Below are positions 10,790 to 20,414 of a stretch of 64,000 nucleotides of DNA, one piece after another; position 1 is the first letter of the stretch; each line of letters opens with the position of its first letter. The translations under genes were made by a program, and so were the position numbers. This DNA comes from Ichthyophis bannanicus. Lineage: Eukaryota > Chordata > Amphibia > Gymnophiona > Ichthyophiidae. The stretch covers positions 12,562,305 through 12,626,304 of the forward strand of contig CM066048.1 in NCBI GenBank assembly GCA_033557465.1, given 5' to 3'. The notes beneath the pieces are model-generated. The model saw only the letters and a program-made list of their open reading frames with translations, searched no databases and was not told the DNA's origin.

Positions 10790-11448
10790 TCCTCCGCTGG
10801 CCCCTCTCAGCACAGGAGGCCGGCTGACCCTGTACGCCCACAGGTGGTCAGCCATAACAGTGGATGCCTGGATGTTAAGTATAGTCCAGAAGGGCTATTT
10901 GCTCCACTTCACCCAGTTACCCGCTCCTACTTTCCAGGGGAGCCTCCAAGACTCCCTCTGCACAGGAACTTACTCTTTCAGGAGTTGACAGGTCTTCTCA
11001 AGGAACAGGCAGTGGAACCGGTGCCCCACCACCTGAGAGGGCAAGTCTTCTATTCCAGGTACTTTCTGGTACCAAAAAGAACAGGAGGCCTCAGGCCCAT
11101 CCTAGACTTGCGGAATCTCAACAAGTTCCTGGAGAGGGAAAAGTTCAAGATGCTTACCCTTGGAATACTGCTGCCCTACCTACAGCAGAGAGATTGGCTA
11201 TGCTCCTTAGATCTCAAGGATGCTTATACTCACATTCTCATTCATCCAGACCACAGACAATATCTCAGATTTGTGGTGGGAGGAAACCATTATCAGTACA
11301 GAGTACTTCCCTTTGGCCTGACCTCCGCTCCCAGGGTTTTCACCAAATGCCTGGCGGTGGTGGCGGCCTATCTCATAAACCAAGGCATCTTTGTCTTCCC
11401 ATACCTGGACGACTGGCTCATCAGGGGTCAGTCTCCACAGGAGACCAG
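10790..11448 (+). pseudogene. DIRS reverse transcriptase, 5' half
   Basis: The N-terminal phrase GGRLTLYAHRWSAITVDAWM is in one frame. After a frameshift near 10940 the core follows in another: LLKEQAVEPVP, FLVPKRTGGLRPILDLRNLN, WLCSLDLKDAYTHILIHPDH, LPFGLTSAPRVFTK and the catalytic FPYLDDWLI (about 11394-11421). These are the fingers-to-palm blocks of DIRS RT. The ORF stops being DIRS at 11448, where the hammerhead foldback inserted, and resumes at 13970 in a frame consistent with loss of 2,521 bp (element plus one duplication copy). Confidence 0.9.
11433..11448. repeat. 16-bp target-site duplication, left copy
   Basis: CTCCACAGGAGACCAG is repeated exactly at 13954-13969. The copies bracket the foldback element 11449-13953 and lie inside the DIRS RT coding sequence, which joins in frame across them. 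Confidence 0.93.
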
Positions 11449-11502
11449 TGAGAGACGTGGGAAGCGATTGGAAGACCAACTTTATTAATACAAATAGACC
11501 AA

Positions 11503-11553
11503 AGCCAAGGCCCGACACAGGCCGTGTTTCGTATTCTTCCTCAGGGGCAGGCT
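11503..11553 (-). ncRNA. Hammerhead ribozyme-like motif, left arm
   Basis: This is the exact reverse complement of 13810-13860, so it has the same core (CUGAGGA, GAAA, GUC) and the same stems on the minus strand. Predicted cleavage follows the C opposite position 11514. Because it lies in an inverted arm, each strand of the element carries one motif. Confidence 0.6.
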
Positions 11554-11584
11554 AAAAAACAGCAGCAAAAACGTTAAAACAATA

Positions 11585-12257
11585 AATAGGAGGCCGCGGG
11601 CCCACGTGCCCGACGGCCGGGAATAACCGGGGGGTGGGGTGGCGCGCACCCCTTCCGCGGCGGGGTGAGGCACGCGCCCGGCGCGTTTTGATTTAAATCA
11701 ATTGGCTCCCGCTTGCCCATGTGGCCGCGGGAGCCAATGAGGGGATCGCTATACCCGGGGGGAGCGAGCGGTCGGACGCCAGTCCTTGGAAGGCGGAGAG
11801 AGAGGACAGGCGTCCCCACCCTCCCTCCCTTTGGTGGAGCCTGGGGGATGGGGGGTTGCAGCTGGAGGGGGGAGGCGGGATCCCGGAGGTGTCCGGGGTC
11901 CGGAGGCATGGCAATATGCAGGGCGGGGGTGGGGGTACCCCCGACCCGGAGAAGCCCTCGGTTTTTGCTAGTAATATGGCGAAGCCGGATGAGGGGGATG
12001 GAATTGCCAGGGATGGTTCTCGGCGGAGGCGGGAAGGAACTCACTTTGCTACCCATATGGCTGGTGAGGGATTGTCCCGCTGCCGGAACCGTAAGTTAAC
12101 AGTTTGGTTGTAAATGTTATGTTGGGCTTGTTTAATAAAGCTGCGACCAGTTATTTTGCCAATAAGCGATCATGTGGTGGTTATTTTGGAAGGGAGAGAG
12201 AGGGGGGGGGGATGTGGGAGGGAAGGGGACTGTGGGCCACGTCCGCCTTACCTGGTT
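11585..12257. other. GC-rich 673-bp insert in the left arm
   Basis: The right arm reads straight through this point, and joining 11584 to 12258 restores the arm exactly, so the segment is a clean insertion with no obvious duplication. It is GC-rich, with CGCGGG, GGCGCGC and a CCGCGGGAGCCAAT box (11724-11738), in an AT-rich element. The end contains GTTTAATAAAGCTGCGACC, a polyadenylation-like signal. Several overlapping frames are open for 60-130 codons, but I recognise no protein. It could be a piece of an LTR element or a captured promoter; family unknown. Confidence 0.45.
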
Positions 12258-13809
12258 ATAAGCATGAGTACATAATTAAAAACCTGAAAAGGTATATACA
12301 TCCTGAATACTAACATCAATACATTATAACCAACATATAAATCTCACAAGATCCAAGATTCCTATTGAAGAAGGATAAAAAATAAATAAAAAATAAATAA
12401 TAATCAATGAATAAAACTGAGCATAATTAATGATTAAATCAGTAATAAATTAGAAAATAATAAATAATTAAAAAGGGGGGGGGATGATAAAAGATCAGCA
12501 CAGCCAACACCAATAAGAACTAATAATTGTACACATAAAATCTTATAAAATAATACTATATTAAAAGGACATATATGTAATAAAATAAACCAAACCCTTT
12601 ATCCTGTAAACACATGCCTTCGATAAGAAGTGGATGTTGCTGATGTACACACTCTTCCTAATTGCACAGTAAGATTATACTGCTCTCGTAAAAAGCACAA
12701 TGAGAGTACATTTGCCTTCTCCGCACACTGTATTGTCAATCTTGATTAGTTACAACGTCGGTTTTGTTTTCTCCCCGTGTTTTAAAACCCTTTATGAAGA
12801 AACGCCTTGTAACAAGCACAATGAGAGTGCACACTGTATTTCCTCTTTTGATTGGTTACAACGTCATTTAAACATTAGTTTTCTCCCTGTAGTATATAAA
12901 CCCCTTATGAAAAAATGCCCTTTTGAAATAAGTTCATGTAAGAAAGGAATTTTGTGAAAATAGAGGTTAAGAGTTCAGATTGCTCCCTCATCCATGTTTT
13001 AATTAACACCTAAGCTTTTCGGAGTTACTTCTCCCCTTTCCTTATCTAAGTGAGTTGATATGTGGTGTATCACTTAGAAAAATAGTCTGCCCTGTGGTTC
13101 TCATCCTTTGTCCCTTTTGTCTTACCATCCTTATAGCACACCTCGGATATGTGAAAGGCCTTCTCAAGGTAGACATTGTTGGTCACAATTTATTTATTTA
13201 TTTATTTAATTTTCTTAATCATTTCTCGCTCTCGCGTTTGTCATGCTTCCAGTAATATGTTATTATAGTCATTATTTATATTTATATGATTATATTACCT
13301 TTTTTAATTATTTATGTATTTATTTATTGTTTTTTAGTAATTATGTATTCGTATTATATAGTTGGTCACAATTCATGTTGTTTCTTATGCTCATGTGTTT
13401 ACAGGATAAAGGGTTTGGTTTATTTTATTACATATATTATATATGTTATTTATACATATATATGTCCTTTTGATATAGTATTATTTTATAAGATTTTATG
13501 TGTACAATTATTAGTTCTTATTGGTGTTGGCTGTGCTGATCTTTTATCATCCCCCCCCCCTTTTTTAATTATTTATTATTTTCTAATTTATTACTGATTT
13601 AATCATTAATTATGCTCAGTTTTATTCATTGATTATTATTTATTTTTTATTTATTTTTTATCCTTCTTTTATAGGAATCTTGGATCTTGTGAGATTTATA
13701 TGTTGGTTATAATGTATTGATGTTAGTATTCAGGATGTATATACCTTTTCAGGTTTTTAATTATGTACTCATGCTTATTATTGTTTTAACGTTTTTGCTG
13801 CTGTTTTTT

Positions 13810-13860
13810 AGCCTGCCCCTGAGGAAGAATACGAAACACGGCCTGTGTCGGGCCTTGGCT
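13810..13860 (+). ncRNA. Hammerhead ribozyme-like motif, right arm
   Basis: Core: CTGAGGA (13819-13825), GAAA (13833-13836) and GTC (13847-13849), with predicted cleavage after C13849. Stem III is CAC/GTG closed by the A-U pair, with loop GGCCT. Stem I is GCCC (13815-13818) with GGGC (13850-13853), then a T/CTT internal loop, then AGCC with GGCT. Stem II (AGAATAC) is very short and has an A opposite C at its base, so activity may be weak. AATAAA follows at 13877-13882. The type I arrangement with a minimal stem III matches hammerheads described in Penelope-like elements. Confidence 0.6.
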
Positions 13861-13953
13861 TTGGTCTATTTGTATTAATAAAGTTGGTCTTCCAATCGCT
13901 TCCCACGTCTCTCACTGGGTCCTCATTAGCACGTGGTTTGTGCCCCCTGTTGG

Positions 13954-13969
13954 CTCCACAGGAGACCAG
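13954..13969. repeat. 16-bp target-site duplication, right copy
   Basis: Identical to 11433-11448. DIRS RT sequence resumes directly after it. Confidence 0.93.
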
Positions 13970-15200
13970 ACAGGCCACCCTCCGCACTGTCTCTCTTCTC
14001 CAGCATCTGGGGTTTGTCATAAACTTTGCAAAGTCCACTTTGCACCCCTCACAGAACACAGAGTTCATAGGAGCAAGACTGGATACCCTTCGAGCACGAG
14101 CTTATCTGCCTGTGGACAGGGCCCACAGACTGATGGACTTGGCCAGGCAGTTCCACAGCAATTCTCTGGTCTCTGCCAGACAATTCCTGCGGCTCTTAGG
14201 CCACATGGCTTCCACAGTCCATGTTACTCCAAATGCCCATCTGCACATGAGGCCTGCTCAGTGGGGCCTCAGAACTCAGTGGATACAGGCCACAGGAGAC
14301 TTGAGGGACAGAGTGAGGGTGTCCGAACCCTTGGTGTCCTCCCTGCAATGGTGGCTGCATCTTCCGAATCTGGTGCGAGGAGTGCCTTTTCAGGCACCAC
14401 CACACACACAGGTGCTGACAACCGATGCTTCTCTTCAAGATTGCGGTGCCCATTGCCAAGGGGCCTGCACTCAAGGCCTCTGGTCTCCCTGGGAAGCCGC
14501 ACAACAGATCAATCTCTTGGAGCTGAGAGCTATCCAGTTAGCTCTCCAGACTTTCTCTCATGTCCTCTCTCACCAGTCTGTTCTGGTTCAGACAGACAAT
14601 CATGTAGCAATGTTCTATGTGAACAAGCAAGGAGGCACAGGGTCCAGACTCCTCTGTCAGGAGGCACAGGCCCTCTGCTCCTTGGCGGTCAAGCAGGGCA
14701 TGTTTCTCAAAGCAGTTTACCTTCCTGCCCAGGAGAATTTTCTGGCAGACAGGTTGAGCAGGATTCTACAGCCGCACGAATGGCAGTTGAATCCTCTAGT
14801 GGTCCAGCAAATCTTTCTACGATGGGGTCTTCCAACCATCGATCTCTTTGCCAGTCCACTGAACCGTCAGCTTCCGAAGTTCTGTTCCAGACAACCGCAT
14901 CCACTGAGAATAGCACAGGATGTGTTTCTAATCTCTTGGTCTGTGGGTCTACTGTATGCGTTTCCTCCCATGCCCCTATTGGCCCGGACCCCATTCAAAG
15001 TTCTTCGGAACAAGGCCTCTGTGATCCTGGTAGCCCCCAGATGGCCCAGGCAACCGTGGTTTCCACTCCTTTTGCAATTGGCGGTGGACACTCCACTACC
15101 TCTGGGGGTGCAACCAGATCTCCTCTCTCAGGATCGGGGATCTCTCTTGCACCCAAACCTCCAGTCCCTCCATTTTATGGCCTGGCTGCTGAAAGGGTAG
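13970..15200 (+). pseudogene. DIRS RT thumb, RNase H and methyltransferase-like domain, 3' half
   Basis: The RT continues with LLQHLGFVINFAKSTLHPSQ and LDTLRARAYLP. RNase H follows with TTDASLQDCGAHCQG, NLLELRAIQLALQ, VQTDNHVAMFYVNKQGG and PAQENFLADRLSR. The last part has TIDLFASPLNRQLPKFCSR, LYAFPPMPLL and ILVAPRWPRQPWFP, the region annotated as methyltransferase-like in DIRS proteins. The frame is open from 13970 to the stop at 15198-15200. It is separated from its 5' half only by the 11449-13953 insertion and one duplication copy. Confidence 0.9.
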
Positions 15201-16237
15201 TTCTAGAACCTTTGCTTCTACCTAGGGAAGTGGAAGAGGTGGTGTTGGCCTCTAGGAGGCAATCCACCCGTAAATCTTTTGACCTCAAGTGGCGTAGGTT
15301 CTCCACTTGGTGTGCTCAACGCCAGGAAGATCCTTTTTCCTGCCTGGTACCAGTAGTACTGCAGTATCTGCTACACCTGTCTAATTTAGACCTTAAATCC
15401 AACTCTGTTCGAGTCCACCTCAGTGCTCTCTCAGCACACCACTCTCCAGTGGAGGTCCAGTCTCTATCCAGCCACCCCTTGGTGGCCCGCTTCCTCAGAG
15501 GCCTGCTGTTGCTCAAGCCTCCGATTCGTCCACCAGCCCCTGAGTGGGATTTGAATGTGGTCTTGCAACAACTTACTTGCCCACCTTTTGAGCCTATTGC
15601 TACCTGTCCTTTACGCTTTCTTTCCTGGAAGGCGTTGTTTTTGGTAGCCCTGACCTCAGCCAGGCGTGTGAGTGAACTACAAGCTCTGGTTTCGGATACA
15701 CCATATACTAGGTTCTACAGGAACAGGGTAATCTTACGGACTCACCCTAAGTTCCTTCCTAAGGTTGTCTCCTCCTTCCACCTCAATCAGGAGGTGGTTC
15801 TTCCGACTTTCTTTCCCAGGCCGCATGCCAGCCGGGCTGAGATGGTCTTGCATACCCTGGACTGTAGGAGGGCGTTGTCCTTCTACCTTGACCGTATGCG
15901 GGAACATAGAAGGGCTGTCCAGCTCTTCGTCTCTTTTGACCCTAATAAATTAGGGTTACCTGTCTCAAAGCGTACCTTGTCCATCTAGATAGCAGACTGT
16001 ATCGCCTGGGCTTACAGGGCAGCCGGCCTCTCCTTGCAGGGTTGGGTCACGGCTCACCGTGTCAGGGTGAAAGCCGCGTCAGTAGCTCATCTCCGCTCTG
16101 TTCCATTGGCAGACATCTGCAGGGCGGCTACTTGGTCTTCAAGCCAGACTTTTGCGGCCCACTATTGCCTCGAGAGTGAGTCTTGCAGGGACAGTGCTTT
16201 CGGACAGGCAGTACTCCGTGATCTCTTTGAGGTTTAG
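15185..16237 (+). pseudogene. DIRS tyrosine recombinase, one in-frame stop
   Basis: Tyrosine recombinases cut and rejoin DNA with an R...H-x-x-R...Y active site; DIRS uses one to integrate its circular copy. The protein starts around LEPLLLPREVEEVVLASRRQ, overlapping the end of the RT ORF. Visible blocks are SARRVSELQAL (first Arg), AHRVRVKAASVAHLRSVPL (His and second Arg) and AATWSSSQTFAAHYCL (nucleophile Tyr). A single TAG at 15986-15988, after SKRTLSI, interrupts an otherwise open frame that ends at 16237. The upstream part of the same open frame (13940 on) is a shadow of the RT ORF; the exact start is not determined. Confidence 0.88.
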
Positions 16238-16375
16238 GCAACTCCTACCCTCCGGCCCTGGTGTTGGGCTACCGTATGGGGGCGTTCTCAGAGAAGATTC
16301 TTTCACTGATGCTGAGGCTCGAGAGGGAGCTTATTTTTCAGCTTTGGGTCCCCGGTAGCCTGAAGCTGGGGAGTT

Positions 16376-16473
16376 CCATATGTGAGGACTGACTTCCTGC
16401 TTGGTCCTGGAGAAAGAGTAGTTACTCACCTGTAACAGGTGTTCTCCAGGAGCAGCAGGAATCAGTCCTCACA
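16376..16473 (+). repeat. DIRS internal complementary region
   Basis: Positions 16376-16414 are the reverse complement of the left terminus (2917-2955), and 16413-16473 are the reverse complement of the right terminus (16668-16728). The two parts abut. In DIRS replication models this region templates joining of the two ends into a circle, and its presence sets DIRS apart from other YR elements. The match appears exact over both 39 and 61 nt. Confidence 0.9.
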
Positions 16474-16552
16474 ACCCTCCCTCCTCCCCTTGGAGTTGCA
16501 GTCATATCTATATTTCCTTTTTATTTTTTACTGTCTTTTAGCTATGTCATCA

Positions 16553-16728
16553 GACTGAGCAAGATGGCACCCTTGGGCGGGAAGGGGACCGCGCATGCGC
16601 GCTGCATTCCCAAAGGCTTTCTTTGAAAGCTGGGGAAATGCTCCGCCGGCACCGACGTCACCCATATGTGAGGACTGATTCCTGCTGCTCCTGGAGAACA
16701 CCTGTTACAGGTGAGTAACTACTCTTTC
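16553..16728 (+). repeat. DIRS right inverted terminal repeat
   Basis: It runs from GACTGAGCAAGATGGCAC to GTGAGTAACTACTCTTT and is inverted relative to 2917-3077. The outer 61 bp also pair with 16413-16473 of the internal complementary region. The flanking L2 resumes directly after it with CCCACCGCATCAC. Confidence 0.9.
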
Positions 16729-17210
16729 CCACCGCATCACTTACAAACTTCTGAACCTGACCCATAAGGTACTCCACACTCACACCCCACAGTATCTGGC
16801 CAACTCCCTGCAGTTTCGTTCTGTGCCCCTTAGCCTCCGTTCTATACATGTAAACCAACTGCATTTCCTCTCCCCAGCATGTGCACATTTGGAACAGACC
16901 CCTCACTCATTTTTCTTCTTTTTAGGACCCTCTCTCTGGAACTCACTTCCCCCTGCCCTCCGTCAAGAACAATCATATCCCAAATTCTTTTCAAGACACA
17001 TCTCCTCTGCTGTGCCTATGACCTTCCCTCTCCTGACCCCTGCTATTTTTTTTTCTGTCCTCCCTCTCTCCTCTTCTCATCCTTTCTCTGGTGTGATTGT
17101 TGCTTTTCTATCGGCAACTGTAGTTCCTTTCTGCTTCTGACCTTGACCACTGTGTATTTTGTTATATTGTAGACCGCCCTGATGTTTCGAAGGTGCAGTA
17201 AATCAAGTAC
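16729..17210 (+). pseudogene. L2 LINE C-terminus and 3' end, 3' half of the split copy
   Basis: It continues the copy broken at 2916: HRITYKLLNLTHKVLHTHTP, then FRSVPLSLRSIHVNQLHFL and GPSLWNSLPPALRQEQS, the conserved end of L2 ORF2. The 3' UTR follows, with a TGTAGACCGCCCTGATGTTTC block near 17168. Stops and frameshifts show it is inactive. Confidence 0.7.
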
Positions 17211-17784
17211 CCTGATAAAGACTCAGGTAGTCTGTTCTAGGCATATGGTGCAGCAAGGTGGAATGAACAGAGTTTGGAGTAGGCAGTAGAAGAGAAAGAC
17301 ATAGATAAGAGTGATTAATGAGTGGAGTTCCCAAGGAGAGATAAGGAGAAGCTGCAGAAAGCATGCACTTTTAGGTCAGTAGGAACTGGAATCGGAAACA
17401 GATAGGGAGCCAGTGAAGTGACTTGAGAAGAGGGTTACATGAGCATAGTAACACTAGCGGAAGATTAGCTGTACAGCTGAGTTTTGAACTGATTGGAAGG
17501 GTGAGAGATTTATTTATTTATTTAACAAGTTTTTTATACCGCCTTTTCCTTCAATCAAAGCGGTTACAAAGACATACAAAGGTTATACAAAAGCAAGGGA
17601 AACAAAACATCAAAGTAGTAGAGATAAATCAGAGGGAGACCAGTGAGGAGCAGGCTGTGATACTATTTATTTAGCTGTATTTATATCCTGCTTTTCACCA
17701 GGTCAAAGTGGTCAATTGGGGGACACATTTAACATGAGGGGATATGAGACACATACACTAATACTTACAGGGAACATGGGCAAT

Positions 17785-17940
17785 GGAGGGTTAAGTGGCT
17801 TGCCCAAGACCACAAGGAGTGCCTATAGGACTAGAAATCCCAGTCCCTCTGGCCTGAGATTACTGTCCCCAGGTGGGACTTGAACCACTGGCCCTCTGGC
17901 CTGAAGTACCTTGTCCTAACCACTAGACCACTCCTCCCTA
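17785..17940 (-). mobile_element. MIR-like tRNA-derived SINE (reverse)
   Basis: On the minus strand it begins GGAGTGGTCTAGTGGTTAGG (A-box-like), has a GGTTCAAGTCCC-like B box, and ends with TTGGGCAAGCCACTTAACCC, the conserved core of MIR/CORE-SINEs. A short internal duplication of the CCCTCTGGCCTGA phrase is visible. It is embedded in reverse L2 sequence. Confidence 0.65.
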
Positions 17941-18795
17941 TAGACAGGAGATAGCAAGAGTAGATAAAGATCTTGATAGTGTGTTCAAAGAGGAAGGGAC
18001 AAATTTTGCAAATGTTATAGAGAAAGAACTTATAGGTTTTAACTATCTGTTGGATATGGTCAGAGAAAGAGACAGTAGAGTCAAAGATAACCTCAAGGTT
18101 GTGAGCCGAGGAAACAGGGTGGATGAGGGGGTTATCCACAGAAACAAAAAAGGGAGGAAGGGGGGAGATGGGTTTAGTGAGAAAGATAATAAGTTCCGTC
18201 TTGGCCATATTCAGCTTCAGATGGCAGTGGGACATCCGGGCAGCAACATTAGACAAGCAGGCTGAAATATGGGCCTGGATTCCAGGAGAGTTTTCTGGTG
18301 TACAGAGGTAAATCTGAGAGTCATCAGAATAAAGATAGTACTGGAATCCTTGGGAGGAGATTGGTGCGTCAAGGGATTGCGTATAGAGAGAGAAGAGAAG
18401 AGGTTCCAAGACAGAGCCCTGAAATTTACAAACTGAAAGCAGAATAGCAGTGGAGGAGGATTTTTCAGAATATAGGCTAAAAGTTGCGAGATAAGAAGAA
18501 AACCAGGACAGAACAGAGCCCCTAAATCCAAGTGAGAGCAGGGTGTCATGGAGAAGGTGTAGTGATCAACAGTGTCAAAAGTAACAGATAGATCAAGAAG
18601 GATGAGGATTGAGTAGAGACCCTGAGAATTGGCCAAGAACAAGTCACTGAAGACTTTGGCAAGGGTTGTTTCTTTAGAATGTAGAGAATGAAATCCAGAT
18701 TGCAGTGGATTCAGAAGGGCTTGAGAGGAAAGAAAATCAAGACAGTGGTAGTGAACCAGACATTCAAGTAGTTTAGATGCAAAGAGGAAAAGGGA

Positions 18796-19062
18796 GATGA
18801 GACATAAGAACATAAGATATGCCATACTGGGTCAGACCAAGGTCCATCAAGCCCAGTATCCTGTTTCCAACAGTGGCCAATCTAGGTCATATGTACCTAG
18901 CAGTTTCCCCAAGGGACACAGGTTCCACAATGCTTGTATTGGCTCAAGCATTGATATCCTGGGTCCCTTCTTAATAATGGTTTATGGACCTTTCCTCCAG
19001 GAACTTGTCCAAACCTTTTTTAAACCCAGCTACACAATAATTGGAAGGGCAGAAAGGGTCCA
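18796..19062 (-). mobile_element. CR1 3' end (reverse)
   Basis: It opens with ACATAAGAACATAAGATATG and CCATACTGGGTCAGACCAAG and runs to the region encoding the CR1 C-terminus (AACCTTTTTTAAACCCAGC). This is the reverse complement of the 3' end of the CR1 at 46110-49335. It is a 5'-truncated insertion within reverse L2 sequence. Confidence 0.8.
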
Positions 19063-19471
19063 GTGAAGGTGTTTTGAGGTGAAGTATAACCAAAGAGTGT
19101 TTGAAGGCAGCAGGAACAGTTGTACTAGAAAGTGATAAGTTGAGGATATGACAGAGGGAAGGGATGACAGCAGGGTAAATGGAGCTTAGTGGACAGTTGG
19201 GAACATGTAGGTTTCGAGGAGGAGAGAAGATGTGCAGTTTCCCCCAAAGTCACAGAGATCAAAGAAAGGATTTCAGAATGAAGAGAGGGAAGGGGAAACT
19301 GAGGGAACTCAAGACTAATCTTGTGAAACTTCTAATGGAAGTAGTTAGCCAAAGTTTGGGCAGAAAGCGAAAGAGGGGGTGGGAGTGCAGGCATTTTGAG
19401 GAGAGAGTTGTATGTTGCAAAGAGACAGTGAGGGTCAGAGGCAAACAAGTTTGTCAGATAGACATAGTAAT

Positions 19472-19675
19472 TGCTTGCTTTGCTATGCTGAATGAATCTG
19501 ATCTCAGAAACTAAGCAGAGTCAGGCCTGGCTAGTACTTAGATGGGAGACCACCTTGGAATACCAGGTGCATAGAAGAAAGGCCCGGCAATCTACCTCCA
19601 GTCACTTTTTGTCAAGAAATCCCAGGGGCTGGGTCGCCAGGAGCTAGCATCAACTCGATAGCACACACTCACTCA
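19472..19675 (+). mobile_element. 5S rRNA-derived SINE with RTE-like tail
   Basis: Positions 19472-19575 resemble 5S rRNA: AAACTAAGCAGAGTCAGGCC matches the A-box region, GCTAGTACTTAGATGGGAGACC the intermediate and C-box region, and GGAATACCAGGTGC the 3' end. Pol III would use this internal promoter. The tail has CCCGGCAATCTACC, then GGGTCGCCAGGAG...CAACTCGATAGCACAC, resembling the RTE 3' end also seen at 21685-21725. Several changes from 5S consensus show it is a SINE and not a functional 5S gene. Confidence 0.8.
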
Positions 19676-19739
19676 CTTTCTTGGTGAGTGCTATGGCAGA
19701 CTGGAAAGAGGTTTGTATGAATTTGTAATGTAAGAATAA

Positions 19740-20030
19740 CTAGAGAAAATATTTTTTCAGTCAGCACATAATCAAATCTGGAATTCATTGATGGAGGATG
19801 ACATAAAAGCTGTTAGTGAGTTGAGTTTAGAAGAGGTTTGTACAAATTCCTGGAGGAAAAGTCCATAAATCGTTATTAGAGTGGAGAGGGGAAACCTACT
19901 GCTTACTCCTGGGACAAGCAGCATGGACTCTATCGACCTTTGTGACCTGGATTGGCCACTGTTGGAAACAGGATACTGGGATTGATGGACCTTTAGTCTG
20001 ACCCAGTATAGCATATCTTATGTTCTAAGA
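19740..20030 (+). mobile_element. CR1 C-terminal fragment and 3' end
   Basis: It contains AATATTTTTTCAGTCAGC, TCTGGAATTCATTGATGGAGG, CAAATTCCTGGAGGAAAAGTCC and CTGTTGGAAACAGGATACTGGG, ending with ATGTTCTAAGAACATA. This is the terminal part of CR1 in forward orientation, considerably diverged from 48990-49330. Confidence 0.75.
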
Positions 20031-20039
20031 ACATAACAT

Positions 20040-20414
20040 TGCCCATATATCGAGTGCATAATTTTATAACAGTTCATTGCCCTGGATAGAGCGCTCCTTT
20101 ACCCACAGAAATGCTTCATTATATTCTTATTACTCACAACAGAGGAATGCCAAAACAGCAATAAAAGACATTGCCATACGGAGAAGGAAAGAGTTATTCC
20201 AGGCATTTTAAGCATGTGGAAAAGTCAGATCAATACCTTGCACTAACACGCCAATAACTGGCCACGATGTGGCAATTTGCCATCACGATTATGGAATAAT
20301 TGATGGATTGTGCTTGTCAGCAAGAGACAGATACACCCAGATAATCTGAACTATCGGAGTTCTGGAATTCTTTGTATTTGTTAATGGATGAATAGGATTC
20401 AATTGAGAGAACTC
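20040..20414. other. No recognisable family
   Basis: Balanced base composition, no clear repeat signature. A short plus-strand frame (TGHDVAICHHDYGIIDGLC, near 20270) is open but has no family I recognise and no convincing splice sites. May be single-copy DNA. Confidence 0.3.

Larger units (their letters stand above)
11449..13953. mobile_element. Hammerhead-bearing foldback element (Penelope-like, non-autonomous), copy 1
   Basis: The outer arms 11449-11584 and 13779-13914 are complementary over 136 bp with no mismatch that I can see. Inner AT-rich arms are about 12258-12616 and 13392-13778, with indels. A 38-bp tail (13915-13953) has no partner. Each outer arm holds a hammerhead-like motif followed on the same strand by AATAAA. 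No reverse transcriptase or GIY-YIG ORF is present. Penelope-like elements are known to carry hammerheads in their terminal repeats, which can be inverted, and to make variable duplications, so a non-autonomous relative is the best reading. A 673-bp GC-rich insert splits the left arm. Confidence 0.75.
2917..16728 (+). mobile_element. DIRS-like tyrosine-recombinase retrotransposon, complete ends, twice interrupted
   Basis: DIRS elements replicate through RT/RNase H and integrate with a tyrosine recombinase, leaving no target duplication. All hallmarks are seen: inverted terminal repeats (2917-3077 and 16553-16728), an internal complementary region (16376-16473) made of the complements of both outer ends joined together, a gag-like ORF, an RT/RNase H ORF with YLDD, and a YR ORF. 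Later insertions of an L1/Tx1-like LINE (3351-8840) and a hammerhead foldback (11449-13953) account for about 8 kb; without them the element is roughly 5.8 kb, normal for the group. Gag and RT have frameshifts and YR has one stop, so the copy is dead. It sits within an L2 fragment. Confidence 0.93.
17211..19470 (-). mobile_element. Cluster of reverse L2 fragments
   Basis: Minus-strand reading shows an L2 C-terminal piece at 17211-17507 (SFHLAAPYA-like phrase shared with the copy near 38930) and a 3' tail at 17508-17600 (TTTATTTA, TATACCGCC). Further on (19470 down to 17950) are [52 protein letters not shown] and [12 protein letters not shown], then [19 protein letters not shown]. These are successive L2 RT blocks including the YSDD catalytic box. 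A CR1 tail (18796-19062) and a MIR-like SINE (17785-17940) interrupt it. Multiple frameshifts are present. Confidence 0.75.

Noticed and set aside
11713..12113. Overlapping Gly/Arg-rich frames of about 130 codons
   Set aside because: They exist in several frames and both strands of the GC-rich insert, have no domain, and follow from base composition.
13940..15150. Upstream part of the long plus-strand frame that ends at 15988
   Set aside because: It overlaps the DIRS RT/RNase H ORF in another frame and encodes no conserved motif before about 15185; only the recombinase part downstream is real.
19472..19575. Functional 5S rRNA gene
   Set aside because: Many departures from 5S consensus and an attached SINE tail; it is a retroposed derivative.
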